From positions 1 to 63,900 of IMG/VR virus record IMGVR_UViG_3300020469_000046: DNA of 63,900 nucleotides. One strand, given 5' to 3'. Both the position numbers and the translations under genes were made by a program. Position 1 is the stretch's first letter. Each line of letters starts with the position of its first letter. The notes below the pieces were generated by a model that did not search any database, was not told the DNA's origin, and saw only the letters and a program-made list of their open reading frames with translations. This document shows positions 14,391 to 23,573 of this stretch, in pieces. The DNA comes from a virus.

Positions 14391-14838
14391 TGATACCTAA
14401 ATCATATTCGGTAATAATTTTAAATTCAAGTTTCCTATCTTCGCAAAATTCTTTTGCTGCTTTCCATTTAGCAACATTTTTTTCATAAGTTAAAACTTCA
14501 GAAATAAAAGTTTTTTTTCTTTTATTTTTAGTTTCTTTCGGTGGCAAAGTCTGTTTTTGTGGTTTTACCTCAATAACATAACTTTTAGTTCTCCCCTGCT
14601 TATCTTTGACCTTCATTATAAAGTCTGGAAAGTATCTTCTAACTTTTCTTGTTGTTGGATCAAAATAAGGTATAAAAAATTCTTCAGATCCCCATTCAAT
14701 AATATTGTCATTTCTATCACAATATCTCATGAAATTTACTTCCCATGAAGATCTATATATTATATTATTAGGATCACCCTTATATTTTTGGGGGTTTGTT
14801 GGGTGGAACTTTCCTTGATGGTATTTACCGTCTCGCAT
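14386..14838 (-). CDS. 4: gp4-like head completion nuclease-fold protein
   Basis: A 150-residue protein beginning MRDGKYHQGKFHPTNPQKY, with IIYRSSWEVNFMRYCD near 27-42, then YFPDFIMKVKDKQGRTKSYVIEVKPQ (about 69-94). PDF...(E)VK is a PD-(D/E)xK nuclease core (D71, E91-V-K93), as in T4 gp4 (also called 50), a head completion protein needed to finish DNA-filled heads before tail joining. Length matches T4 gp4. It is the first gene of the minus-strand block. Confidence 0.85.
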   Translation of the reverse strand: MRDGKYHQGKFHPTNPQKYKGDPNNIIYRSSWEVNFMRYCDRNDNIIEWGSEEFFIPYFDPTTRKVRRYFPDFIMKVKDKQGRTKSYVIEVKPQKQTLPPKETKNKRKKTFISEVLTYEKNVAKWKAAKEFCEDRKLEFKIITEYDLGIK

Positions 14839-14859
14839 ACATATTATATAAGGTTTTAA

Positions 14860-14867
14860 TATTTATA
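14860..14867 (-). promoter_or_regulatory. consensus T4-type late promoter box TATAAATA (minus strand)
   Basis: Exact TATAAATA on the minus strand, 21 bases before the gp4 start. The plus-strand gp54-like gene begins only 4 bases away, so the short intergenic region serves both directions. Confidence 0.65.
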
Positions 14868-14870
14868 TAA

Positions 14871-15650
14871 ATGGCTAGGCCAACACCACAAATTAAAAGT
14901 GTAGATCAGTTAAAGGCAAGTATTTTAAGTCCTGCAACAACATCTAATTATATTTGTAGATTTGCATTTCCATCTGGTGGCGGTAAAGAATTTACTGATC
15001 TCTATAAAGGTGCTAATCAAGAGTTATTGGAGATTTCTTGCTCAGAGGCATCACTACCTGGATCATCTTTAGCAACTCTTGATATCGATAACTCATTTCA
15101 TGGAGTATCGGAAAAAATGGCCTATAGAAAAATATATGATGATAGAGCGGATTTCACTTTTATTGTAGATAGAGATTACTTTGCTATTAAGTATTTTGAA
15201 AAATGGATTTCATTTATTGTAGGTGAAAGTGGTGATGTAAATGTACCTGCACTTAATCCTGCAATAGAACAAGATAATTATTCATATAGAGTAAAATACC
15301 CAGAAGCATATAGAACTGATCAATTATACATAACAAAATTTGAGAAAGATCATTTTGCTTCATCAAAGGTTCAGAAGACAGCAACATTGGTATACAAATT
15401 TATTGGTGCGTACCCAATTTCAATAGTTAGTATGCCTGTAAGTTATGATCAATCACAATTATTAAAATGTACGGTATCATTTACATATTTAAGATATGTA
15501 GTGAACCCCATAAAAGAACCTGTAGAAGACACTCTATCAGGGTCAGAAAATTCTACAGGAGGTCAAAGTCTACCAATCCAAAATCCATCTCTTGATGCTA
15601 CTCTTGGTGCAAACGACCTTTTATCTAGTATCGATCTAGGATTATCCTAA
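14871..15650 (+). CDS. gp54-like baseplate tail-tube initiator
   Basis: A 259-residue protein. SNYICRFAFPSG, LLEISCSEASLPGSSLATLDI, FHGVSEKMAYRKIYDDRADFTFIVD and YFEKWISFI form the tube-like beta fold shared by gp19 and gp54. KCTVSFTYLRYVV ends the domain, and the last 45 residues are Ser/Gly-rich. Its place next to gp48 favours gp54, which starts tail-tube polymerisation on the baseplate; a tail tube protein is the alternative. Confidence 0.65.
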   Translation: MARPTPQIKSVDQLKASILSPATTSNYICRFAFPSGGGKEFTDLYKGANQELLEISCSEASLPGSSLATLDIDNSFHGVSEKMAYRKIYDDRADFTFIVDRDYFAIKYFEKWISFIVGESGDVNVPALNPAIEQDNYSYRVKYPEAYRTDQLYITKFEKDHFASSKVQKTATLVYKFIGAYPISIVSMPVSYDQSQLLKCTVSFTYLRYVVNPIKEPVEDTLSGSENSTGGQSLPIQNPSLDATLGANDLLSSIDLGLS

Positions 15651-15656
15651 TAAATA
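15649..15656 (+). promoter_or_regulatory. late-promoter-like AATAAATA box
   Basis: AATAAATA at the stop of the gp54-like gene, 26 bases before the gp26-like start. Confidence 0.5.
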
Positions 15657-15682
15657 ATAATAACTGAATTGTATTACGTATT

Positions 15683-16402
15683 ATGCCTTTACCCAAGATT
15701 TCTACGCCAACTTATGAGTTGGAGTTGCCATCGACTGGAAAAACTGTAAAATTTAGACCATTTTTAGTAAGAGAAGAAAAAGTATTGGTAATTGCTCTTG
15801 AGAGTGAAGACACCAAACAAATTACAACAGCAATCAAAGATGTAATTAGAAATTGTATTCATACTAAAGGAATAGAAGTTGAAACTCTTCCTACTTTTGA
15901 TATCGAGTTTTTATTCTTAAACATTAGAGCGAAATCCCTTGGGGAAGAAATTGAAGTCAATGTTATTTGCCCAGATGATGAAACTACAACTGTACCTGTT
16001 AAAATCAATGTAGATGATATTAAGGTACAAAAAAATGATAAGCATACTAATAAAATTAAACTTGATGAAACTTTAATGATGGAGATGAAATATCCATCAT
16101 TGGATCAGTTCATTCAAAGTAATTTTGATTTTAGTGAAACAAATCAACTAGAGCAATCATTTCAGTTAATTTCTAGTTGTGTTGATAAGATTTATAGTGA
16201 AGAAGAGGCATGGGATTCTTCTGATGTAACTAAAGATGAAATTGTTGAATTTCTTGAGCAAATGAATTCTTCACAGTTTAAAGAAATTGAAACTTTCTTT
16301 GAAACTATGCCAAAACTTGCACATACAATTAAAGTAAAAAATCCAAATACCAAAGTTTCAAATAGCATCACTCTGGAGGGACTATCAAGTTTTTTCGCAT
16401 AG
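15683..16402 (+). CDS. 26: gp26-like baseplate hub / tail assembly protein
   Basis: A 239-residue protein. PTYELELPSTGKTVKFRPFLVREEKVLVIALES at the start and the CPDDETTTVPVKIN segment near 100 match the gp26 family of T4-like phages (T4 gp26 is 208 residues). It ends ...LEGLSSFFA. The last codons contain the canonical slip heptamer T TTT TTC, and the -1 frame continues for 60 codons, so a longer form is likely. Position just before tape-measure-like genes supports a tail assembly chaperone role, a reading based on context. Confidence 0.75.
   Translation: MPLPKISTPTYELELPSTGKTVKFRPFLVREEKVLVIALESEDTKQITTAIKDVIRNCIHTKGIEVETLPTFDIEFLFLNIRAKSLGEEIEVNVICPDDETTTVPVKINVDDIKVQKNDKHTNKIKLDETLMMEMKYPSLDQFIQSNFDFSETNQLEQSFQLISSCVDKIYSEEEAWDSSDVTKDEIVEFLEQMNSSQFKEIETFFETMPKLAHTIKVKNPNTKVSNSITLEGLSSFFA
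16390..16396 (+). other. probable -1 ribosomal frameshift site T TTT TTC
   Basis: The heptamer lies in frame (AGT TTT TTC GCA TAG) two codons before the gp26-like stop. Slipping -1 reads TTT TTT CGC ATA GGA ATG... straight into the ORF at 16405, giving a product of about 298 residues. This is the layout of the conserved G/GT-type tail chaperone frameshift upstream of tape measure genes. Confidence 0.6.
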
Positions 16403-16404
16403 GA

Positions 16405-16578
16405 ATGTCTCACATGAGTTTGGCTAGTTATTTTGAACTTAATTTTGCGTTAATACAATATCATAAATACTCATTAACAGAAATTGAAAGTATGATACCT
16501 TGGGAGAGAGACATTTACGTTGCTATGTTGCAGAACCACTTAGAAGAAGAAAAACTAAAGCAGCAACAAAATGCCTAA
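16405..16578 (+). CDS. small tail-chaperone-like ORF in -1 frame of gp26
   Basis: 57 residues from ATG 16405; as part of a -1 frameshift product it adds 60 residues to the gp26-like protein. The content (FELNFALIQYHKYSLTEIES, IPWERDIYVAMLQNHLEEE) resembles the second part of tail assembly chaperones, with a PW/PF-x-x-R-x-x-Y-x-x-x-L-x-x-x-L-x-E-E pattern. No strong ribosome site precedes the ATG, which favours expression by frameshift. It overlaps the next start by 8 bases. Confidence 0.6.
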   Translation: MSHMSLASYFELNFALIQYHKYSLTEIESMIPWERDIYVAMLQNHLEEEKLKQQQNA

Positions 16579-19090
16579 GAAAGAGATTATAAGTATAAGA
16601 ATTTTAGAACTCCTTAATCTTGAGAGTGAGTTTGAGATTTCTTATGAAGAATATTCTCGTCACTTAAAAGAGGCCCTTATTGCTGCTAGACTAACCAAGT
16701 CAAAATTTTCAACGGAAGAAGCAGAAATATTAACTAATGAATTTAAGAGAGTAAAAAATAAGAAGGGAAGATTTACAATAAATCCTAAAAAGGAAAAATC
16801 CAATCAAAATTCCAATCTAAAATCTAATGTTTCTTCAAATAAAAAGAAGAAAGCAATAGCATTTCTAACTGGATCTAAAGAAACGCCTATAAAAAAAGAT
16901 AATACAAAAAAAGATAATACAAAAAAAGATAATACAAAGACTACTTCATCATCAATATTAGAAAAAATATCATCAACAGTTGATAAAATCTATAAAAATA
17001 TTCAAAACCTCAATAAGATTTTAGATTCTTCATTTGAAAAAGATAGAATAAAAAGTATAAGATCAAGACGAAAAGGAAAAGAAGAACGTCTTGAAAAAAG
17101 TCCCCTTGATGGTATAGTAAACGCAACTAAAAATTTAATTAAACCATTCAAGTCTATCTGGGATAGAATTATTCAATTCTTGGTGTTTACTTTCTTGGGT
17201 AGACTTTTCACAATGTTTACTGATTGGGCAAGTAAACCAGAAAATGAAAAAAAAGTTGAATCCTTAAAACGTTTATTTACAGATTTTGCTCCTGCAATTA
17301 TTGGGTCTGCATTTTTATTCTTAACTCCATTTGGAAAATTCATAAGAACTGCAGTTGGAATAGCAACTAAATTATCTGCAAGATTACTCCTTAAAGGCAT
17401 ACCTGCTTTGCTTAGTATGATACGAAGGAATCCAAAAGCAGCCTTATTAATTGGAACTACTCTGGCTGCTGGAAAATTATATTTGGATTCAAGAGGTGCT
17501 GGTGAAAAGGCAATAGAAGAAAAGGAAAAAGAATTAGGTAGAGAATTAACTAAAGAAGAAGAAACACAAGCTGTTCAGGAAAAATTTCTATCAAATCCAA
17601 TATTGAATCCTATTTCTAATTTTATGATTCCAACATTAACTAATCAGGTAACTGATGATGATAAACCAGAAGGTGAAAAAAATATTGGTGATTCTGCATT
17701 AGATATTGGTGGAGGAATGTTTGATAGTATAAATCAGTTCCTTCCAGACTTTAGTGGTATATTTACTGGGGAGTTTAATAAAGGTGGTGTTTTCAGTGGT
17801 TTAGTAGATAAAAATACTGGAACAAGAGTACCTGGATTTGGTAAAGATACTCAGTTCTTACCTATGGCAGACGGTAAGAGTGGTGTTGTTGTTCAACCTG
17901 GAGAAATTGTTATGAATAAAGAGCAGCAAGAGAAACTTGCTGCTGAAACTGGAGTAGATCCAAGAATGTATGTTCCTGGACCTAAAACGGGTAAAATACA
18001 AAAATTTAATGCTGGTGGAATCATAGGATCCAACCCAAATTATAAAATCGCCTATGATAATATAAGCGATAATTTCCCATCAGCAGAACCACATCATATT
18101 GCTGGTGCTCTTGGTAATTTTGAAACTGAAGCACCTGGATTAAAACCAAATACATATCAACTTGAAAATGGTCCTGGTCGTGGTATTGCTCAATGGGAAA
18201 TTGATCATGGTGGAAATAACTATATGGGTAGATGGCCAAAAGCAGAAGAAATGTATGGAGAGGGTGTAATTAATAGTTTAAGAGACCAATTGAATTTTAT
18301 GAAATGGGAAATGGAAACGGGACACCCTCTTCCAGATGGAAGACCAAATCTTCCTTATGGATATGCAACTAAAGATACTTGGTTGGGATCTCCAAATTTG
18401 AGAAGCGCAACTTTAAACTTTATGAAGGCATATGAAGCTCCTAGTGAACCTCACGCTGACAGAAGACTTGCCAATGCAAAGAAATTTTTAGATCTATCTA
18501 AAAATTTTGGTTCAAAAAAACAAATGGTATCATCTCCTTCATCACAATCATCTTCTTCATCGCAAAATAAAGATATTTTTGAACCATTTAAAAAAGCGTA
18601 TGGAAACTATGAGTCTTTTAGAGATAGTGAAAGTGGACAAAAGTTACAGTCTGCTCTTAGAAATCTCCTAGGACTTAAAGGTGGAGGAAAAGTTACAGAA
18701 AGTACTGGTGTTGATATCCCTGGAGCAACTGATGATAGACAATTAGTATCATTTAGAGTTCAACCCGGAGAATATTTGAGAGTATTTACAAAAGATTTTG
18801 TAGATAAAGGTGGAATGTCCTTTGTAAATCAACTTCAATCTGAATTAGATTATGATTCAAATGCTAGAAAGAGTGGAATACAACCATTAAGTATGAATAG
18901 ATATATTCCAGAATCTCCCTCTACATCTAATGGTGGTATTCAAATTATTAATTTACCCACAGAAGTTATATCAAATTCACATTCTTCTTCACCAAGCAAA
19001 AGTAGTTCTGTTCCAGATATCGATCCAATATCTTCAGACTCTGTAGATACTAGATTGTCAATAGCAAAGATCTACGGGATGATGGAGTAA
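16571..19090 (+). CDS. tape-measure-like protein with tail lysozyme domain
   Basis: An 839-residue protein. The N-terminus is basic and low-complexity (three KKDNT repeats near 108-122). FLVFTFLGRLFTMF near 200 and hydrophobic segments near 235-315 follow. From about 395, Gly-rich GGVFSG... and VVQPGEIVMNKEQQ segments are like those of tape measure proteins. A phage tail lysozyme-like domain spans about 490-635 (HHIAGALGNFETEAPGL, GRGIAQWE with catalytic-type Glu), then another VQPGEYLRVF motif near 735. It follows the gp26/chaperone pair, as tape measures do. It probably spans the tail tube and helps pass the cell wall. Confidence 0.65.
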   Translation: MPKKEIISIRILELLNLESEFEISYEEYSRHLKEALIAARLTKSKFSTEEAEILTNEFKRVKNKKGRFTINPKKEKSNQNSNLKSNVSSNKKKKAIAFLTGSKETPIKKDNTKKDNTKKDNTKTTSSSILEKISSTVDKIYKNIQNLNKILDSSFEKDRIKSIRSRRKGKEERLEKSPLDGIVNATKNLIKPFKSIWDRIIQFLVFTFLGRLFTMFTDWASKPENEKKVESLKRLFTDFAPAIIGSAFLFLTPFGKFIRTAVGIATKLSARLLLKGIPALLSMIRRNPKAALLIGTTLAAGKLYLDSRGAGEKAIEEKEKELGRELTKEEETQAVQEKFLSNPILNPISNFMIPTLTNQVTDDDKPEGEKNIGDSALDIGGGMFDSINQFLPDFSGIFTGEFNKGGVFSGLVDKNTGTRVPGFGKDTQFLPMADGKSGVVVQPGEIVMNKEQQEKLAAETGVDPRMYVPGPKTGKIQKFNAGGIIGSNPNYKIAYDNISDNFPSAEPHHIAGALGNFETEAPGLKPNTYQLENGPGRGIAQWEIDHGGNNYMGRWPKAEEMYGEGVINSLRDQLNFMKWEMETGHPLPDGRPNLPYGYATKDTWLGSPNLRSATLNFMKAYEAPSEPHADRRLANAKKFLDLSKNFGSKKQMVSSPSSQSSSSSQNKDIFEPFKKAYGNYESFRDSESGQKLQSALRNLLGLKGGGKVTESTGVDIPGATDDRQLVSFRVQPGEYLRVFTKDFVDKGGMSFVNQLQSELDYDSNARKSGIQPLSMNRYIPESPSTSNGGIQIINLPTEVISNSHSSSPSKSSSVPDIDPISSDSVDTRLSIAKIYGMME
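16892..16936 (+). repeat. three perfect 15-base tandem repeats (KKDNT)
   Basis: AAAAAAGATAATACA is repeated three times in frame, encoding KKDNT x3 in the linker of the lysozyme-bearing tail protein. Copy number could vary by slippage. Confidence 0.9.
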
Positions 19091-19094
19091 ACTA

Positions 19095-21983
19095 ATGGCA
19101 TTAAATACTCAAAAACTTCTTCCAGGGTCTAATTCAAAAACTAAATCTGCCCTAGCGATTATTCCAAAAACTAAATCACCTTTAGTGGGTATTCAAAAAA
19201 GTACGGGAAAATCCACTTTTGCAAATAAAGGCAATCCACTGATCAATATTTTAAATAAAACTATATTAATTAATAAAACTCTTGTAAAAATTAATAAGCA
19301 ATTAATTAAAAATAAAAAAACACAAAAAAGAAAAACAATTGCATCAAATCGTAAAAATGAAGAAACTAGACTTGAAAAATCTGAACAAAGTAAGGCAAAA
19401 ACTGAAAAATCTGATTCTACTAACAAATTATCATTTTTAGATAGAATTAAAAAATTTTTAACGTTTACTTTCCTCGGATGGTTGTTTGATAAGACTGCAA
19501 AATATTTACCTAGACTATTAAAAATTATTTCGCTTTTGGCACCAATAGGGGAGTTTATAGCAAAAGTAATTGGAACTATTGGTAATGCTATGATTACCTT
19601 TATTGATAAGGGATATGAATTGTGGGATAAGTTTAAAGAATGGAAGAAAGATAATATTGATGGAACTAATTTTCAAAAATTATTTGATCCAGTAATCAAC
19701 AATTTAGAAACCTTTGCAAATCTTGCATTAGTTGCGGGTTTACTTGCTACTGCTGGAGGAGGTGGTGGAAATAGAAATAATGATCGTTTTAGAAGAGGTG
19801 GTGGAAATAATCGTGGAAGAAATTTCAGACCCAGAGGTGGAAATAAAAGAAGTTTCAATAACAGAGGTAGAGGATTTTTTAGAAATCCATTTAGAAGAAA
19901 ACCTTCAATTACTGGAACTCGTAAAGATAGACTTTTCAGGAATCCATTTAGGAGAAGACCAGGAACTACAGGAGGAAGAGTAGATAGATTAAAACAAGGT
20001 TTTCAGAAAGTTAATCCACTTAGGAATAGAGCACCTGTTACAGTAAGTAGTGGTACAAGAATACAACTTCTAAAAGATAAAATAAAAGATTTACAAGGTA
20101 ATATAAAAAAACTTAATACTACTCTATCAAATCAAGCAAAAAGAATAGCACAATTAACTAAATCTGGACTTGATGCTATTAAGGTAAAAGCGCCAGCAAA
20201 AATAAACCAGGTAGTATCAAAAGGAAAACAAGTTGTAGATGTTACTTTTGATGCTATAAAAAATGCTATATCAAAAGGTAAATTTAAAGTAGACCAACTT
20301 ATTGAGTTAGCAAAACCTCTACTAGGTAGAATAGTAAGTGGTGGGAAATCAAGTTTAACTTCGATTAAATCACTATTAAGACCTTTATTGAAACCAATAC
20401 AAACTCCAATTAGATCGATACCATTTATTGGTGCTCTGATTGATTTTGGTATTAATACTTTTATATTTGGAGATTCACCAGGTGAAGCAGCATTTAAAGC
20501 AGCATTTGCGGGCATACTCGGTGCAATTGGTGGTGCTGCTGGTAGTATTGCTCCCGGTCCAGGTACATTTATTGGTGCGACTCTAGGGGGTATGCTTGGA
20601 GATCGAATAGGAGGATGGATTTACAATAGAACTATTGGAAGCGGTTCAGGTGAAGAACCAAAAGTAGGTGAACTTGAATTAAATCAATTTAATAAAGGTG
20701 GTACTATAAGAGAACATAGAGGTAGACGTGAGAAGGAACAAGAAGTAGAAGTCTTTAATAGACCATTGATGCCTCCACTTATGGGATCTTTAAGATCTCA
20801 ACAATTATTCCCAATAGCATCTGAACGTGGATATCAAAATCCTCAAGGTTTCCTTAGAGATTCTATTAAAGCAATGAGAGAAATTCCATATTATGGACAT
20901 TTATTTAACTTATTTGGCGAATCTATATTGGGAAAAAGAATGTCTACGAGAGATATAGACAATATTGGTCTTGATATTTCATCTTTAATAAGTAAAATAT
21001 TTAAAGAGCAAACAGAAAAGGGTGAACCTTGGTATTCTATTATTAGTAATCTGCCAAAATTAATCTACGATCTTACTCATAATATAATATCGTCTAATTC
21101 TAATAAAGTGGTAAATAGATTACTTTATGAAAGTAGGTTAAAAATAATTTATGATAATGAATTAGTTGAAAAAATAAAAACCTTAGAAGGAAGACTAAAA
21201 GAAAAAGAAGAAGAATTAAAAAGAACAAACGCATCTACAGGTAGTGGATCTACAAGTAGTTCTACAGGTAGTGGTTCTGCAAGTAGTCCCACAATACCAT
21301 TGGTTCCACTTGGATCTGGGGGAGGATCACTTAAGAATATGACTGATCAAGATTTTAGTGATCTGGCATATATTGTTAGTCATGAAGCATTAAGAAATAC
21401 TGATGATGAATATGCTGTTGCTGCTGCAGTCTTGAACCGAGTTACTGACCCAAGATTCCCAAATACGATCATGGGAGTCGGTACTGCACCTGGCCAGTTT
21501 GAAGCGGTATTTACAGGAAGAGCATATAGAGATCCAAAACTTGCCGAAAAACTTAAAGCAAATCAAAGTAAAATTATTGATGCTCTGAAGAAATTAGATG
21601 GAAGAACAGACTTCAAAGCATATAGTAGTATGGGACAATATATGGGTGATAGTGATATCATGTTTGCTCCAAGTGGAAATTTTTATCATTATTCAGAACA
21701 GGTAAGAAAATCCGATCCTATTCCTAAAAATATTCCTCAAAACTGGAAAACCTTACTAGGAAAAGGAATGAAGGGTGGAGGAGATCTTGTCAAGATTAAT
21801 GAACCAAGATCATTTAAATCATTGAAAGAAAGAACTTCATATGAAAATTCTATGATCATCTTAGTCAAGCGTGAAAGAGAGATTGTGCATGTACCAATAA
21901 ATAAAGGTGCGGCATCAAGGATTATTGTAAAAGGTAATAATAATTCGCTATCACCAGAAAAATTTAAATCCTTCATGAAGTAA
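19095..21983 (+). CDS. second tape-measure-like protein with SleB-type hydrolase domain
   Basis: A 962-residue protein. FLTFTFLGWLFDK near 115-127 parallels FLVFTFLGRLF in the previous protein, so the two are probably paralogs. A long Arg/Gly-rich stretch (about 225-300) is followed by coiled coil near 320-345 and a glycine-zipper membrane segment near 470-510 (FAGILGAIGGAAG...GATLGGMLGDRIGG). Another coiled coil sits near 695-715. The C-terminal domain (about 750-880), with IVSHEALRNTDDEYAVAAAVLNRV and PGQFEAVFTGRAY, matches SleB/CwlJ cell-wall hydrolases, with the Glu of SHEA as catalytic candidate. It probably opens peptidoglycan during DNA entry. Confidence 0.65.
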   Translation: MALNTQKLLPGSNSKTKSALAIIPKTKSPLVGIQKSTGKSTFANKGNPLINILNKTILINKTLVKINKQLIKNKKTQKRKTIASNRKNEETRLEKSEQSKAKTEKSDSTNKLSFLDRIKKFLTFTFLGWLFDKTAKYLPRLLKIISLLAPIGEFIAKVIGTIGNAMITFIDKGYELWDKFKEWKKDNIDGTNFQKLFDPVINNLETFANLALVAGLLATAGGGGGNRNNDRFRRGGGNNRGRNFRPRGGNKRSFNNRGRGFFRNPFRRKPSITGTRKDRLFRNPFRRRPGTTGGRVDRLKQGFQKVNPLRNRAPVTVSSGTRIQLLKDKIKDLQGNIKKLNTTLSNQAKRIAQLTKSGLDAIKVKAPAKINQVVSKGKQVVDVTFDAIKNAISKGKFKVDQLIELAKPLLGRIVSGGKSSLTSIKSLLRPLLKPIQTPIRSIPFIGALIDFGINTFIFGDSPGEAAFKAAFAGILGAIGGAAGSIAPGPGTFIGATLGGMLGDRIGGWIYNRTIGSGSGEEPKVGELELNQFNKGGTIREHRGRREKEQEVEVFNRPLMPPLMGSLRSQQLFPIASERGYQNPQGFLRDSIKAMREIPYYGHLFNLFGESILGKRMSTRDIDNIGLDISSLISKIFKEQTEKGEPWYSIISNLPKLIYDLTHNIISSNSNKVVNRLLYESRLKIIYDNELVEKIKTLEGRLKEKEEELKRTNASTGSGSTSSSTGSGSASSPTIPLVPLGSGGGSLKNMTDQDFSDLAYIVSHEALRNTDDEYAVAAAVLNRVTDPRFPNTIMGVGTAPGQFEAVFTGRAYRDPKLAEKLKANQSKIIDALKKLDGRTDFKAYSSMGQYMGDSDIMFAPSGNFYHYSEQVRKSDPIPKNIPQNWKTLLGKGMKGGGDLVKINEPRSFKSLKERTSYENSMIILVKREREIVHVPINKGAASRIIVKGNNNSLSPEKFKSFMK

Positions 21984-23333
21984 ATGTCATTACCAAGTAC
22001 AGCAGCACAATATGGTAATATAACCAAGTTTTCAGTATTTTCAAACTATACTGGAAAGGAGATTGATATTAGGGGTGGTCTTGCATCATTTAAATATTTT
22101 GAAAGTATTATGGATAATACGGTCAGAGTTCAGGCAAATATTGTGGATGGTGGTGTTGAAATAGGTAGTGAAGATTCTGCCGCTAAAATTGAATATCCAC
22201 AATCACTTACAGTTGGTGAGAAGTGCCTTATTTCTATTGAGGATGGATATGGTCAAGAAATAAACTTATTAGATGAATATCATCTAAGAGTAAAAAATAC
22301 TAGTAATAGTATGTCAAGTGTTTTATCATCTTTTTATACTTTAAACCTTTGGTCTGAAGAATCTATCAAAAATTATCAGGTTTCTAGAAGAGTTGTTGGT
22401 AAATTTGAAGGAAAGGTTAGTGATACAGTTTTACAAATATTAAGACTTGATTTAGAGACAGAAAAGCAGGTTTTTATTGATAGCACTATAAATGAACTTG
22501 TTGTTTATGGTGAAAGAAAAAAACCCCTAGCAAAAGTACACGAATTAGCTGCTAGATCTGTTCCTGATATTCCAGATGCTACTGGTCTTCGGGCTGGATA
22601 TGTCTTTTATCAGAATAGTTTAGGATATTATTTTAGATCTATAGATAAACTCTTTACTCAAAAACCAGTAAGAAGATTTATACATAATAATACTACAGGA
22701 TTACCAGAAGGTTATCATGCTAAGATATTAACTTATAATTTTAGTAGTTTTGTTGATCTTGAGTCTAAACTTATAGATGGATCTATGTTTGAATCAGAAG
22801 TAATATCATTTAATACTTTTAATTCTGAATATAAAGGTGAGGAACAAAATCTATTTGATGCTAGAAAACAGACTGAAGATGAAGAATTTACTGGAGGAGA
22901 AGATCAAATAAAGATAGCAGATGATCTTGAACTTGGTTCAACAAGAACAGATTTTAGAACAAGAGATGTTGGAATTTCAAATCCAGGAAATACTTTTGAA
23001 AAGCAATTAGAAGAATCAAAGAGAGATAATTACGATGTAGACACTATTTTACGACAATCTAGAACAAGATATGGTAGTTTATTTACAGTCTCAATGTCTA
23101 TAACAATACCAGGAGATTTTGCTCTACATTGTGGAGAATTAATTCATGTAGCGATAGCAGAACAGTCAACATCAAAAACTATGCAAGAAAGTCAGCGTAA
23201 TAGTGGCATATATATGATAGTAGATTTATGTCACTACATTGATTCTAATCCTGCTGCAACTGGTACTAATGGAAACTGTTATACTAGGTTGAATTTAGTT
23301 AGAGATACATTTGGAAAAAAACCCACTACTTAG
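21984..23333 (+). CDS. gp27-like baseplate hub protein
   Basis: A 449-residue protein following directly on the previous stop. It has beta-rich domains typical of hub proteins: FESIMDNTVRVQANIVDGG near 38-55, VGEKCLISIEDGYGQ near 77, a middle region FYQNSLGYYFRSIDKLF near 210, and GSLFTVSMSITIPGDFALHCGELIHV near 370-395, the gp27/gpD-like pattern of a second tube-like domain. It lies between tape measure and gp5-like spike, where gp27 is expected. The family call is by pattern and place. Confidence 0.55.
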   Translation: MSLPSTAAQYGNITKFSVFSNYTGKEIDIRGGLASFKYFESIMDNTVRVQANIVDGGVEIGSEDSAAKIEYPQSLTVGEKCLISIEDGYGQEINLLDEYHLRVKNTSNSMSSVLSSFYTLNLWSEESIKNYQVSRRVVGKFEGKVSDTVLQILRLDLETEKQVFIDSTINELVVYGERKKPLAKVHELAARSVPDIPDATGLRAGYVFYQNSLGYYFRSIDKLFTQKPVRRFIHNNTTGLPEGYHAKILTYNFSSFVDLESKLIDGSMFESEVISFNTFNSEYKGEEQNLFDARKQTEDEEFTGGEDQIKIADDLELGSTRTDFRTRDVGISNPGNTFEKQLEESKRDNYDVDTILRQSRTRYGSLFTVSMSITIPGDFALHCGELIHVAIAEQSTSKTMQESQRNSGIYMIVDLCHYIDSNPAATGTNGNCYTRLNLVRDTFGKKPTT

Positions 23334-23343
23334 GAAAATTTAA

Positions 23344-23571
23344 ATGGAAAGTATTGAAAAGCATATTGAAAAGGATAAGGAGATCCTAGAGGATCCTACA
23401 ACTAATCCACAGATGCGTCGTCACATTGAAGGAGAACTACATGAGTTGGAAGAATATGTAGAACACCACAAGAAAGAAATCGAAAAAGGTGATCATCACG
23501 ATCCTACTTACTTGGAACTTTACTGTGACCAAAACCCTTCTGAACCAGAGTGCCTGGTATATGACGACTAA
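23344..23571 (+). CDS. small charged hypothetical protein
   Basis: A 75-residue protein, nearly all Glu, Lys and His with helical pattern (HIEKDKEILEDPTTNPQMRRHIEGE), ending in a Cys-containing tail (YCDQNPSEPEC). It sits between the hub and spike genes, 2 bases from the next start. A structural or assembly helper is possible from position only; His/Cys content would allow metal binding. Confidence 0.55.
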   Translation: MESIEKHIEKDKEILEDPTTNPQMRRHIEGELHELEEYVEHHKKEIEKGDHHDPTYLELYCDQNPSEPECLVYDD

Positions 23572-23573
23572 TT

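Noticed and set aside
20132-20515. 127-codon minus-strand frame opposite the second tape-measure-like gene
   Set aside because: It mirrors the plus-strand codons, has no ribosome site or promoter, and the plus-strand protein has clear domains here.
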